64,000 bases of DNA, taken from Mageeibacillus sp. UBA6980. Lineage in GTDB: Bacteria; Bacillota; Clostridia; Saccharofermentanales; Saccharofermentanaceae. The notes below the pieces were generated by a model. That model saw only the letters and a list, made by a program, of their open reading frames with translations, searched no databases and was not told the DNA's origin. The first letter of the stretch is position 1; every line of letters starts with the position of its first letter. Of this stretch, positions 1-8,319 are shown piece by piece. A program made the translations under genes and the position numbers. The stretch covers positions 1 to 64,000 of the forward strand of contig DJYK01000001.1 of the NCBI GenBank assembly GCA_002450095.1, written 5' to 3'.

Positions 1-135
1 TGGTCAACATTTCAGTCACTACTCATCAAGCTGAAGAAGATCGACTGCTTTGACTGTTGCTGCAACAGTCGGGTGCCTTAGTGAATGTTCACTTTGAGAC
101 ACCCCCTATATATTTAGGAATGCATTTCAACAGTC
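1..135. other. Left-edge segment with two inverted repeats, no gene supported
   Basis: No convincing gene is seen. A near-perfect palindrome lies at 52-70: nine-base arms GACTGTTGC and GCAACAGTC around one T. A second, AGTGAA-TG-TTCACT, lies at 80-93 and looks like an operator for a TetR-type regulator. These could serve a leftward gene beyond the window, or the first could terminate the hydrolase transcribed from the right. A frame is open from base 1 to a stop at 79-81, but its translation is not recognisable. Confidence 0.4.
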
Positions 136-1020
136 CTATTTTTGAATCCAATCAGCCATCTTGATCAATGCTTCCTTTCCTTCCGGGAAGTACTTGACCA
201 ATGCCCAGTCGTGACACATCGGCTTCTCGACGGCAGTAAAAAACACTCTCTCCTTTTGAAGCTGAATAATGTAATTTCTGACATGCGGATAAAACAGTTC
301 ATGCGTTCCGTAGAACAGGAGCATAGGCGGAAAGCCTGTGTAATCAATATATTCAGGACTTATGTCCGGGCTGTCAAATGGAACATTCCTGCACCAGTGC
401 TCGGCGATAAGATCATTCATGGCAACTGTAAGGATCGGATCTTGGGGTTCCATTTCTATTCTGATATCTCTGTTATGGCCGTTCTCGAGGCCGCACGCAG
501 GTGATATGACTATCAGACTTGCCGGTTTATTCTTAAGCCTGTATGCAAGGCTTAATATCAGATTCGCGCCTGCAGAATCGCCCATGAAAACGATATCTTC
601 AGATCTGTAATTCTTCAGAAGTTCATCGGAATAGAACCTCTCAAGCCATTCGAGAGCGTATCTGACATTATGCTTGGGCGCCAGCGGATAATGCGCGATA
701 ATGATTTCGGCACCAGTTCTGACCGCAAGCCTTTTGGCGGTGTCATAGTGAATCTTTGTAGCTCTTGCCATTCCACCTCCGCCCGGCAGAAACAGCACGG
801 CTTTTCTCGAGCTTAATGCGGGTTTTTGTGCACGTATCCGGTGTACAGTAAAGCCTTCGAAATCTATCTCTTTTATATCAAGCCCGGAATACATATTTCT
901 TGGAAGTTTGATCTTATCATTGCCTGAGAACAGTCCGGACATGGAACCCTTCGGGCCTCCGCCCGGAAGTTTGTTCAGAAGAAAACAACCCTTCTCGGCA
1001 ATCTTATATACAAAACTCAT
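136..1020 (-). CDS. Alpha/beta hydrolase, HSL/esterase type
   Basis: Predicted cytoplasmic carboxylesterase-like hydrolase of 294 residues. The sequence shows an LPGGGG oxyanion loop near residue 80, the nucleophile elbow GDSAG near 150, and a late CHDW that would supply the catalytic histidine. The acid position reads GTHELF, so a Glu may stand where family members have Asp. A longer frame opens at 1059, but the ATG at 1020 is preceded by GGAGGTG and is the better start. Upstream, at 1075-1090, sits the same GTTAGT-N4-ACTAAC palindrome found twice before feoAB, suggesting joint metal control. The substrate is unknown; an iron-linked esterase role is inference. Confidence 0.8.
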   Translation of the reverse strand: MSFVYKIAEKGCFLLNKLPGGGPKGSMSGLFSGNDKIKLPRNMYSGLDIKEIDFEGFTVHRIRAQKPALSSRKAVLFLPGGGGMARATKIHYDTAKRLAVRTGAEIIIAHYPLAPKHNVRYALEWLERFYSDELLKNYRSEDIVFMGDSAGANLILSLAYRLKNKPASLIVISPACGLENGHNRDIRIEMEPQDPILTVAMNDLIAEHWCRNVPFDSPDISPEYIDYTGFPPMLLFYGTHELFYPHVRNYIIQLQKERVFFTAVEKPMCHDWALVKYFPEGKEALIKMADWIQK

Positions 1021-1074
1021 CTGCACCTCCATCAGATCAGTAACATCAGACCCAAACACATTTTACCACCATTG

Positions 1075-1090
1075 GTTAGTAACTACTAAC
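1075..1090. promoter_or_regulatory. GTTAGT-N4-ACTAAC operator, copy 1
   Basis: GTTAGT-AACT-ACTAAC lies 55 bases upstream of the hydrolase start, within a larger imperfect dyad bounded by CCACCA and TGGTGG (1066-1096). The same 16-base architecture occurs twice in front of feoA. The half-sites resemble the GTTAG/CTAAC core of DtxR-type operators. The regulator is not in the window. Confidence 0.65.
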
Positions 1091-1187
1091 TGGTGGTTAA
1101 ATAATAATCCGAAGTAACAACTCCGGGTCATCCATTATGATGTTAAGAATCATATAAGCGGAATTTATAACTGACTATCGTAATTGA

Positions 1188-1207
1188 ATATTATCAATTG
1201 ATAATAT
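1188..1207. promoter_or_regulatory. 20-base perfect palindrome upstream of oxidoreductase
   Basis: ATATTATCAATTGATAATAT is an exact 20-base palindrome, overlapped on its right by TTGATA-A-TATCAA (1198-1210). It lies 35-54 bases upstream of the -35 box of the flavoprotein/TetR operon. It may be an activator or second regulator site, or an AT-rich coincidence. Confidence 0.45.
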
Positions 1208-1241
1208 CAAATTTAATATATTCCGATTTGCTAAAAAAGTG

Positions 1242-1285
1242 TTGACAAAGGGGTTTTCTTCTTTTATATTGAATATGGATTCAAT
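1242..1285 (+). promoter_or_regulatory. Promoter and TetR-type operator of the flavoprotein operon
   Basis: The -35 TTGACA (1242-1247), a 17-base spacer and the -10 TATATT (1265-1270) form a near-consensus sigma-A promoter. ATTGAAT-ATGG-ATTCAAT (1268-1285) is a perfect 7-base inverted repeat overlapping the -10, and a third half-site ATTCAAT follows at 1294-1300. This fits autorepression by the TetR protein encoded downstream. Confidence 0.75.
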
Positions 1286-1321
1286 GAAATCGTATTCAAT
1301 AAACAGAAGAAGGGAATTAAC

Positions 1322-2818
1322 ATGAATACTGAAAGCAAGAAAAAGGTGATCGTTATCGGCGGAGGTATTGCAGGTCTTTCTGCAGGTATATATGCATTGA
1401 AGGCAGGCTTTGAAGTTGAGATATACGAGAAGAATACTGTTCCCGGTGGCGAGTGCATGGGATGGAACAGAAAGGGATACCACATCGACAACTGCATTCA
1501 TTGGCTTACAGGTACATTAAAGGGCACTGAGCTCTACGAGGTATGGAAGACTGTAGGCGCGTTAAGCGATGACACGGAGTATGCGAAGATAGATTCCTTC
1601 TATACTTCAACATATAAAGGACAGAAGGCTACACTTTGGAATGACCTCGAGCGTACCCAAAGGGAGCTTATCGAGGTTTCGCCCGAGGATGAGGAAGAGA
1701 TAAGAAAATTCATACAAAATGTCGAGTGGTCCAAGCAGTGCCTCTTTCCGGCCTCAAAGCCTATGGAGATGTGGGGCGTCAAAGACTATATCGCAATGGG
1801 CGCGTCGATGGCGGACTTTCCAAAGGTAATGAAGGAATTCGGAAAGATATCTCTTGAAGAATACTCGAAGCGATTCAAGTCGCCTCTTCTTCAGAAACTC
1901 ATGTGCGATTACCTTCCGAAGTCGTACTGTGCTTATTCTTTCCTGGTCTCCTATGCGACTATGGCTATGGGTAACGGCGGAATACCGATGGGAGCGTCTT
2001 TGCAGATGTCACTTCGTATGGAGAAGACCTTCAGGAAGTTGGGCGGCAAGATCTTCTATAACAAAGCGGCCTCCGAGATCATCCTCAACAGGAAAAACGC
2101 GACCGGTGTGAGGTTCGAAGACGGCGATATCGCGAACGGCGACTACATAATTCCTACGGTTGATACACACCTGCTTTTCGGGAAGCTTCTGCCTGAATCT
2201 TATATGCCGAAGGAACTTAAGGCTGCATATAGTGCGCCCAAGGCTTACCCCGCAACAAGCGGTTTCCAGGTTGCTTTCGCTGTGCCGGAGGATTTTAACG
2301 AGGGTGAGACGATCTTCATCGATATCGACCCGATCGAGGTAGGGAGCTCGAAGTTCGACAGGATGTATGTTAAGAGCTACGGCTATGATAAGATTTTTAT
2401 TAAGGACGGTAATCAGGTGATCCAGACATGCATCACACAGACCGATGCGGATTACGAGTACTGGAAGAGCCTCTCGAAGGAAGAGTATAAGGCTTTGAAG
2501 GAGAAGCTTACAGCTGAAGTGGAAGACAGGATAGCTGAGGCTTTCCCGAGTCTTGAGGGTAATATGGAGTTCCTCGATGCGTGGACCCCTCTTACCTACG
2601 AGAGATACTGCAACGCTTATCACGGCAGCTATATGAGCTTTGTGACCACTCCGTCAGGTAAGCAGATAAAGATGAAGGGGCGCCTCAAGGGCATCGACAA
2701 TCTTTATGTTGCAGGTCAGTGGACGAATTCACCCGGAGGACTTCCCGTTGCAGTCGCAAGCGGCAAGTTCGCAGTGCAGAGGATACTTAAGAGCGAGAAA
2801 AGGAGCATTGAGATCTGA
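1322..2818 (+). CDS. FAD-dependent oxidoreductase, phytoene desaturase-like
   Basis: A 498-residue amine-oxidase-fold flavoprotein related to the CrtI/CrtN carotenoid desaturase and retinol saturase group. The N-terminus has the Rossmann FAD motif VIGGGIAGLSAG (about residues 11-22), then EIYEKNTVPGG, which binds the FAD ribose. The C-terminus has NLYVAGQWTNSPGGLPVA, the second FAD-contact motif. No other carotenoid genes are nearby, so the substrate is open. The gene is preceded by a strong promoter with an operator dyad and followed 18 bases later by a TetR regulator, so it is probably induced by a hydrophobic ligand or product. That induction is inference. Confidence 0.85.
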   Translation: MNTESKKKVIVIGGGIAGLSAGIYALKAGFEVEIYEKNTVPGGECMGWNRKGYHIDNCIHWLTGTLKGTELYEVWKTVGALSDDTEYAKIDSFYTSTYKGQKATLWNDLERTQRELIEVSPEDEEEIRKFIQNVEWSKQCLFPASKPMEMWGVKDYIAMGASMADFPKVMKEFGKISLEEYSKRFKSPLLQKLMCDYLPKSYCAYSFLVSYATMAMGNGGIPMGASLQMSLRMEKTFRKLGGKIFYNKAASEIILNRKNATGVRFEDGDIANGDYIIPTVDTHLLFGKLLPESYMPKELKAAYSAPKAYPATSGFQVAFAVPEDFNEGETIFIDIDPIEVGSSKFDRMYVKSYGYDKIFIKDGNQVIQTCITQTDADYEYWKSLSKEEYKALKEKLTAEVEDRIAEAFPSLEGNMEFLDAWTPLTYERYCNAYHGSYMSFVTTPSGKQIKMKGRLKGIDNLYVAGQWTNSPGGLPVAVASGKFAVQRILKSEKRSIEI

Positions 2819-2836
2819 TTTGACGAGGTATCGGAA

Positions 2837-3418
2837 ATGACGCGTAAAGAACAAAAGGAAGAAAGGCGTAAGGCAATACTTATGGCAGCGCTTACGCTCT
2901 TCGTCGAAAAGGGTTACTACGACACCAAGATCGCAGACATAGCCGCAGCGGTGCCCATGAGCGTGGGACTTATGTTTCACTACTTCGAATCCAAGGAAGA
3001 GCTCCTGCTCGAAGTAGTGAAGATGGGGGCTGAAGGCACAAAATCAATAAGCCGTGGCGTACCCCCCGAGATGATGGATAAGATCACGCCGGACTTGTAC
3101 CTCACGGGATTTTTGCAGAAGATGTTCGATTTTGCCAAAAGCGAGCCATGGGTCTTTTATATGTTTGTTCTTATGGGTCAGGCGAGAAGAGCCGGAATGC
3201 CTGAAGAAGCGAGAAAGGTTGCTTTATCGGTCGATGCGGTAGATTTTACCGCAGGACTTATAAGCAAGGGACAAAAGAACGGCATCTTTCACAAAGGCGA
3301 TGCCAAGCTTATGTCCAGATGTTTCTGGGCGTCCGTGCAGGGCATAATGGAAGAGATGGCAATGGATAAAAGCATGGAGACTCCCGATCCGGAATGGATA
3401 GTCGGTCTGCTAAGATAA
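2837..3418 (+). CDS. TetR/AcrR family transcriptional regulator
   Basis: A 193-residue repressor. The N-terminal helix-turn-helix is clear (about residues 9-55: RKAILMAALTLFVEKGYYDT, then IADIAAAVPMSVGLMFHYF and SKEELL), followed by an all-helical ligand-binding domain with no recognisable specificity. It is cotranscribed with the upstream flavoprotein; GAGG precedes the ATG by nine bases. The likely binding site is the ATTGAAT/ATTCAAT dyad over the operon's -10 box, giving autoregulation. Confidence 0.9.
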   Translation: MTRKEQKEERRKAILMAALTLFVEKGYYDTKIADIAAAVPMSVGLMFHYFESKEELLLEVVKMGAEGTKSISRGVPPEMMDKITPDLYLTGFLQKMFDFAKSEPWVFYMFVLMGQARRAGMPEEARKVALSVDAVDFTAGLISKGQKNGIFHKGDAKLMSRCFWASVQGIMEEMAMDKSMETPDPEWIVGLLR

Positions 3419-3433
3419 AGGCGGGTCAGAAGT

Positions 3434-3979
3434 ATGGATGACAAAGCATTTTCCTCACCTTTGTTTAAGATAACCGGCATAGTTGATCTGGCTATGTTTC
3501 TCGTATTTATCGTATGTAAGGTGATAGCAGAGGAACCATACGGGAATGTGATCAATGATACATTTCTGAGGGATCTTAGAACATATAAGATCTTTCATAA
3601 TCTTTCGGAGGCAGCATTGTTCTGTTCGCTGTTCCTGCTGGGAGGGATAATCGTTCTTGTGATTCGCGGTTTCCATCCGGTGTATCTGATATTTGTGGGC
3701 GTGTCCGTTATGATGTTTTGCATTCCGTTTTCAAGAGCGATCCCGCCTATAATGCATAAGCCGGAGGTGGTTACAGCCGTTTGTATAGACAGAGATTATC
3801 ATGTCGGCGGAAGGTATTCCCGATCGAGGCACTACAGTTTGATCTTTGATAACGGTTCTTCGGTAAGCGTCAAAAAAGATGAATATATCGATGCGGTCGG
3901 GAAGACTTTTTACGTCGTGATGTGCGGTGATACGGCAATCGAGTCGTTTGATCCCGCGGAGTATAGAATTGAAGTATGA
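3434..3979 (+). CDS. Small membrane protein of unknown function
   Basis: A 181-residue protein with three apparent membrane segments (about residues 9-28, 57-75 and 80-100) and a soluble C-terminal domain of about 75 residues, rich in beta-type sequence (VSVKKDEYIDAVGKTFYVVM). I do not recognise the family. It follows the TetR gene by 15 bases and is probably the last gene of that operon. Confidence 0.6.
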   Translation: MDDKAFSSPLFKITGIVDLAMFLVFIVCKVIAEEPYGNVINDTFLRDLRTYKIFHNLSEAALFCSLFLLGGIIVLVIRGFHPVYLIFVGVSVMMFCIPFSRAIPPIMHKPEVVTAVCIDRDYHVGGRYSRSRHYSLIFDNGSSVSVKKDEYIDAVGKTFYVVMCGDTAIESFDPAEYRIEV

Positions 3980-3991
3980 GAGGATCTGAAT

Positions 3992-4298
3992 TTGGGATTA
4001 TTTACAAAAGCAGAATATAAGCGGATTTTAGATGAAAAAAGGAAATCCAATTGACTTTAAGATCGACCTTGCCCGACTTGCCGCCACCATAGGTAATACA
4101 GACATAGCTGATAATATGGAGCTTCTCGGGTGGGGATTCAATGATGAGTCGGAAATAAGAGTTAAGGGAGAATACATGACTTCTCTGATCGCTCATCCAC
4201 AAATCCATCCACAAAACTATGAGTTTTTGTGGGTGAAAATGTGGATATGGGCCTATATCCACAAAAGTATCCACAAAACAGAAGGTTTTTGTGTATGA
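3992..4298 (+). pseudogene. Short ORF pair separated by a one-base shift at an A6 run
   Basis: A TTG at 3992 has a good ribosome-binding site (GAGAGGA, seven bases away) and opens a 20-codon frame (GLFTKAEYKRILDEKRKSN, stop at 4052-4054). An ATG at 4032 opens an 88-codon frame with a poor ribosome-binding site. Removing one A from the six As at 4035-4040 joins them into a single frame running from LGLFTKAEYKRILDEK to GNPIDFKIDLARLAA. The last 35 codons run through the DnaA-box cluster and are probably not selected as protein. This may be a decayed gene, a programmed frameshift or chance. Nothing in it is recognisable. Confidence 0.3.
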
Positions 4299-4310
4299 AT
4301 CTGTGGATAG
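4193..4310. promoter_or_regulatory. DnaA-box cluster
   Basis: Seven 9-mers related to the DnaA box TTATCCACA fall within 118 bases. Forward: TCATCCACA 4193, CCATCCACA 4205, ATATCCACA 4255, GTATCCACA 4267. Reverse: TCACCCACA 4228-4236, ATATCCACA 4240-4248, CTATCCACA 4302-4310. A weaker TCATACACA (reverse) lies at 4290-4298. The pair at 4240-4263 forms a perfect nine-base inverted repeat around GGGCCT. No dnaA, dnaN, rpmH or rep gene is nearby, so a DnaA titration or regulatory cluster is likelier than oriC. Confidence 0.6.
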
Positions 4311-4417
4311 GACCTATGAAGGTATGTACAGTGATGCGGTATTAACGCGCCGGGGCAGGGTCAGGGCGATGATCAGAAATAAAGAGGCTTACGGACTGTG
4401 TTCAAATGATCTGACTG

Positions 4418-5140
4418 TCAGTCTCCTTTGCCCTGCTCAACTGCTTTAACGGCATCTTTTGATACTTTCTTAAGCGCATAGGTGTCGAAGACCGGTTCGT
4501 CCGGAAGTTTGAGCTCGATAGAATTGATCTTAGAGATCTGTCCTTTGCCCGATAACATGTTTATCTCGAATACATGACCGCCGTGCTTTTTATCTTCCGA
4601 GAGGAAGTGAACATGCCAGCCAGAGGCGTTGATACCGTCCATATAATCAGGGAAATACACACAGACGAGTGTTCCTTTGATCTTCTCGAATTTGAACGCT
4701 CTTTGAGTCTTCCCGAGGATCGTCTTCAGATCTATATGAACGGACTCGTAACCTGACTCGGACCTCGCATCGACCAATTCGAATTCACCGTCGATACGGG
4801 CCATATGCATACTGTTAAGTCCGAAGTGTGAATCTATCGTATTGTTAAGTGATAACTTAAGATCATCAATACACTTTGTCTTTCCAAATTCGATAGGGGC
4901 GGATTGCTCCATCTCGCAGACAGTTGAGAAAGGAACGCCGCGCTCCGGTTCTGCGATCACCACGTCGCCATGCTCCATGGCTCTGTAGCATATTCCGTCC
5001 AGTACGATCATCTCGCCGTCGACATCAGTGAACGTTCCGAGTCCGATGCTGCCGTGACGGAGTAATTCGGATACCGATATGACAGCCTTTGAATAGCCGA
5101 GCATCAGAGCCTGTAAAGTTGAAACCTGATAAATCTTCAT
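4418..5140 (-). CDS. alsD: Alpha-acetolactate decarboxylase
   Basis: Converts (S)-2-acetolactate to (R)-acetoin, diverting pyruvate to the neutral product acetoin/butanediol; cytoplasmic Zn enzyme. Diagnostic stretches are IYQVSTLQALMLGY at the N-terminus, GSIGLGTFTDVDGEMIVLDG in the middle, and GWHVHFLSEDKKHGGHV near the C-terminus, whose histidines ligand the metal. The frame opens upstream at 5206, but a promoter (-10 at 5175-5180) lies inside that extension, so the ATG at 5140 is the credible start (240 residues, normal for the family). No acetolactate synthase gene adjoins it. Confidence 0.93.
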   Translation of the reverse strand: MKIYQVSTLQALMLGYSKAVISVSELLRHGSIGLGTFTDVDGEMIVLDGICYRAMEHGDVVIAEPERGVPFSTVCEMEQSAPIEFGKTKCIDDLKLSLNNTIDSHFGLNSMHMARIDGEFELVDARSESGYESVHIDLKTILGKTQRAFKFEKIKGTLVCVYFPDYMDGINASGWHVHFLSEDKKHGGHVFEINMLSGKGQISKINSIELKLPDEPVFDTYALKKVSKDAVKAVEQGKGD

Positions 5141-5174
5141 ATTATGAGCCCGAACCTCATTTGGATTTTTAAAC

Positions 5175-5203
5175 ATTATAGGATCCGTATATCGATTAAG
5201 CAA
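5175..5203 (-). promoter_or_regulatory. alsD promoter
   Basis: Reading leftward: -35 TTGCTT (5203-5198), 17-base spacer, -10 TATAAT (5180-5175). Transcription would begin near 5168, leaving a leader of about 28 bases. This rules out the upstream in-frame starts at 5206 and 5176. Confidence 0.65.
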
Positions 5204-5243
5204 CAAAACCCGCCTGTATCAGCCGTATTTTGATCAACGCTTA

Positions 5244-5954
5244 TCAGCTTATATTATTGACTGTTCCTATCGAGACGTAATTGTCTGTTACCGCCTGAAG
5301 ATCCGTTCCTTCGGATCCTTTCCAGTTGCGCCTCATGTCGATGTGATAGAGGTGCTTTCCGTCGTCAGTTACTTCGAGAGTATAACCGTCCTTGTAAAAA
5401 TCATCGATCGCCAAAGTCCTTCCGGTAAGAATTCCTTTGCATTCTTCGGGTGAACATTCAGGGAAGTTGACGTTATATATCTGATGCTTTCGGTGCTCTT
5501 GGTTCATGCAGTAAGTTAAGGCCTCGTCGATATAGGCTTCGATAAGCCTCGGATCGCCGTTTGATCCCATTGACAAGGCGATTCCTCTTACTCCCTGAAA
5601 CGACGCTTCGAGAACGGCTCCTACCGTGCCCGAATACTGTATATCCGCTCCTATGTTGTAGCCTTTGTTGATGCCGGCAAGCACGAAGTCCGGCCTTTCA
5701 TCCATGAGACTTATTATTCCGAGCCTTACGCAGTCGGCCGGAGTTCCGCTGCATGAATATGCCCTGACACCCTTCATCTTATAATCATACTCTTCCGCCC
5801 GTAAGGGACTGTAGTATGTAAAGCAATGTGAGGATGCGCTTCTTTGTCCGTCGGGAGCGACTATAAAGACTTCACCGTATCTTTGTGCTGCCGCGGCAAG
5901 AAGTCTTAAATATTCCGAATCGATACCGTCGTCGTTGGATAAGAGAAATCTCAT
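5244..5954 (-). CDS. surE: 5'/3'-nucleotidase SurE
   Basis: Metal-dependent nucleoside-monophosphate phosphatase of 236 residues, the family's normal length. The metal site is visible: SNDDG at residues 6-10, the serine loop GQRSASSH near 40, and AGINKGYNIG near 95 supplying the conserved Asn. YSGTVGAVLEASFQG follows, as in other SurE proteins. Divergent from the SMP-30 gene, with 67 bases between starts. Its end lies 103 bases upstream of the alsD start, on the same strand. Confidence 0.93.
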   Translation of the reverse strand: MRFLLSNDDGIDSEYLRLLAAAAQRYGEVFIVAPDGQRSASSHCFTYYSPLRAEEYDYKMKGVRAYSCSGTPADCVRLGIISLMDERPDFVLAGINKGYNIGADIQYSGTVGAVLEASFQGVRGIALSMGSNGDPRLIEAYIDEALTYCMNQEHRKHQIYNVNFPECSPEECKGILTGRTLAIDDFYKDGYTLEVTDDGKHLYHIDMRRNWKGSEGTDLQAVTDNYVSIGTVNNIS

Positions 5955-6021
5955 AAAATGCCTCCGGGATATTTCTTTTCGAGACAGATTCTAACATAAT
6001 AGAGGTAACAGGAGAATTAAC

Positions 6022-6867
6022 ATGAGAAATTACAAAGCCCTGGTATGGGAAGATATGAGATTAAGACTCGGGGAGGGACCGTTCTACGACCCCAGGTATC
6101 AAAGGTATTCGTGGGTGGATATCATCGATCGGAAGCTGTGGATCAGGGAAAGGAACGGAAGACCTTCTTTTGTTGATGTCGGTCAGAAGATCGGCGCTGC
6201 GGTCCCGCTTCGAAGGTCGGACGGATTCGTGCTCGCACTCGAGGACGGATTGTATGTTTACGAAGACGGTAAGATATCGCTTCTTAAAGATACGAGCGAA
6301 CAGTACGGTTCGTTCAGAAGATCCAATGACGCCAAGGCCGATCCCGTCGGCAGGCTGTGGTTCGGTTCATCCGCGGACGACGGAATACACGAGGATTCCG
6401 GGGACCTTTTCTGTTATGACAAAGGCGAAGTCACCGTAAAACAGGAGGGAACGAAGATATCTAACGGCATGGCGTGGAGCGCGGACAGGAAGACCTTCTA
6501 TTTTTCCGATTCGACATATCATCAGGTCTTCTCTTATGACTTCGATATCGAGTCCGGAAGTATAAGCAACAGGAGAGTTATTGTCGATATGGGTTCGGGT
6601 ATCCCGGACGGTCTTTGTATCGACAGCGAGGATAACCTCTGGATAGCCGTGTGGGGCGGAAGACGTGTGGAGAGAAGAAGCGGTAAGACCGGTGAGCTTC
6701 TCGGGATCGTCGAAGTTGACGCCTTAAATGTCACGTCATGTGCATTTGACGGAGACCTTCTTATAATAACTACTTCGGGAGAGGGACAGAGCGGACGTTA
6801 CGACGGTTCCGTATTCTGCGTTGAGACGGATGTAAACAGTCCTGCTCCCGATTACGTGGTATTATAA
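6022..6867 (+). CDS. SMP-30/gluconolactonase family protein
   Basis: A 281-residue six-bladed beta-propeller lactonase of the regucalcin/SMP-30 family. Divalent-metal ligands are visible in their usual order: Glu in LGEGPFYD (about residue 18), Asn in ISNGMAWS, and Asp in IPDGLCIDSEDNLWIA. Members hydrolyse aldonolactones such as glucono- or xylonolactone; the actual sugar is not determinable here. The gene is followed after six bases by a sodium symporter and is probably cotranscribed with it. AGGAG precedes the start. Confidence 0.85.
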   Translation: MRNYKALVWEDMRLRLGEGPFYDPRYQRYSWVDIIDRKLWIRERNGRPSFVDVGQKIGAAVPLRRSDGFVLALEDGLYVYEDGKISLLKDTSEQYGSFRRSNDAKADPVGRLWFGSSADDGIHEDSGDLFCYDKGEVTVKQEGTKISNGMAWSADRKTFYFSDSTYHQVFSYDFDIESGSISNRRVIVDMGSGIPDGLCIDSEDNLWIAVWGGRRVERRSGKTGELLGIVEVDALNVTSCAFDGDLLIITTSGEGQSGRYDGSVFCVETDVNSPAPDYVVL

Positions 6868-6873
6868 GAAGAT

Positions 6874-8247
6874 ATGAGCAATAATAACGAAAGACTTAAG
6901 AGCCGTCTGGGATTTATCCTTTTAAGTGCCGGCTGCGCGATCGGACTCGGCAATGTCTGGAAATTTCCTTATGTCACCGGACAGAACGGAGGAGGAATAT
7001 TTCTTATCCTCTATATCATTATGCTCATAATGTTCGGCATTCCGGTCATGGTAATGGAGTTCTCGATAGGAAGAGCCGCTCAGAAGGCTCCCGTCAGGAT
7101 GTATGAAGCACTCGAACCTCAAGGATCGAGATGGCACATACACGGTATAGTCGGTATGATCGGCTGCATCCTTCTTATGATGTACTATTCAGTCATCGCA
7201 GGATGGATCCTGAGGTATTTCATTAAATATCTCACCGGAGACTTCGACGGGGCTGACCCCGAGAAGGTCGGAAATATCTTCAGTTCCATGCTGGCCTCTC
7301 CTTGGATCAATGTTTTGTACCTCGGCATCATCGTAGCCATAAGCTTCATTGTATGTGCGGCAGGTCTTCAGAACGGACTCGAGACCGTCACCAAATACAT
7401 GATGGCGGTACTTCTTATAAGCCTGGTCGTATTGGCGATAAATTCCTTTTCTTTGAAAGGCGGCATGGAGGGACTCGAATTCTTCCTTATGCCCGACACA
7501 GACAGGATCAAGGAGACCGGATTGGCATCGGTGCTCATGAGCGCGCTTAACCAGTCGTTCTTCACCTTGAGCATCGGTATAGGTTCGATGGCCGTGTTCG
7601 GTTCATATATCAACAAGGAAAGAAGACTGTTGGGCGAAGCCGTGAACGTATCATTACTCGACACATTCGTCGCCGTAATGGCAGGTCTTATAATCTTTCC
7701 TGCGTGCTTCTCGTACGGGATAGACGTCAGTTCCGGACCGAGCCTTCTCTTTATAACCATGCCTAATGTATTCTCGAATATGGCTCTCGGAAGACTATGG
7801 GGAGGAATGTTCTTCCTGTTCATGACTTTCGCTGCACTCTCGACGGCTTTCGCGGTGTATGAGAACGTTATTGCAAACTTCATGGAACTTACCGGTATGA
7901 GCCGTAAGAAGACCTGTCTCATATGCGGTATCGGAATGTTCGTTCTCGCATTGCCGTGTGCACTTGGCTTCAACGTTTGGTCCGGCTTCAAGCCTTTTGG
8001 AGGTGACTCGACGGTTCTGGATCTCGAGGACTTTATCGTGTCCAACATCCTTCTTCCCGGGGGCTCTGTCGTTTATGTTCTTTTCTGTACGTTAAAGTGC
8101 GGCTGGGGTTGGGATAACTTCATAAGGGAAGCAAACACCGGAAAGGGCCTTAAGGTTCCGGGGTGGCTTAAATACTATATGAGATACTTCGTACCGGCGG
8201 TGCTCTTGCTGGTGCTGATAGTCGGACTGATAGATTTCTTCAAGTAA
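6874..8247 (+). CDS. Sodium-dependent symporter, NSS/SNF family
   Basis: A 457-residue LeuT-fold transporter of the neurotransmitter:sodium symporter family, with about 11-12 membrane helices. The signature RLGFILLSAGCAIGLGNVWK in helix 1 carries the unwound GLGNVWKFP segment that binds substrate and Na+, and NGGGIFLILYI continues into helix 2. Bacterial members usually move amino acids. It overlaps no gene but starts six bases after the SMP-30 stop, so the two share a transcript. The substrate cannot be told from sequence. Confidence 0.92.
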   Translation: MSNNNERLKSRLGFILLSAGCAIGLGNVWKFPYVTGQNGGGIFLILYIIMLIMFGIPVMVMEFSIGRAAQKAPVRMYEALEPQGSRWHIHGIVGMIGCILLMMYYSVIAGWILRYFIKYLTGDFDGADPEKVGNIFSSMLASPWINVLYLGIIVAISFIVCAAGLQNGLETVTKYMMAVLLISLVVLAINSFSLKGGMEGLEFFLMPDTDRIKETGLASVLMSALNQSFFTLSIGIGSMAVFGSYINKERRLLGEAVNVSLLDTFVAVMAGLIIFPACFSYGIDVSSGPSLLFITMPNVFSNMALGRLWGGMFFLFMTFAALSTAFAVYENVIANFMELTGMSRKKTCLICGIGMFVLALPCALGFNVWSGFKPFGGDSTVLDLEDFIVSNILLPGGSVVYVLFCTLKCGWGWDNFIREANTGKGLKVPGWLKYYMRYFVPAVLLLVLIVGLIDFFK

Positions 8248-8319
8248 CTTAAAACCGTTGCTCTTCCCATGCTAAAATAATTAAAAAGCCGATAATCAGG
8301 CTTACGGAAGGAGTACAGA

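Noticed and set aside
1..81. Open frame running in from the left edge
   Set aside because: Only 26 codons, Cys-rich and partly formed by a palindrome; no family is recognisable.
2009..2623. 204-residue minus-strand frame in the flavoprotein gene
   Set aside because: Antisense shadow of a gene whose FAD motifs are clear on the plus strand.
4193..4310. Chromosomal replication origin
   Set aside because: None of the usual neighbours (dnaA, dnaN, rpmH, rnpA, gyrB) is present and no AT-rich unwinding region is evident beside the boxes.
4237..4447. Open frame through the DnaA boxes toward the end of alsD
   Set aside because: No start codon with a ribosome-binding site; it runs into the antisense of alsD. 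It may be a relic but cannot be supported.
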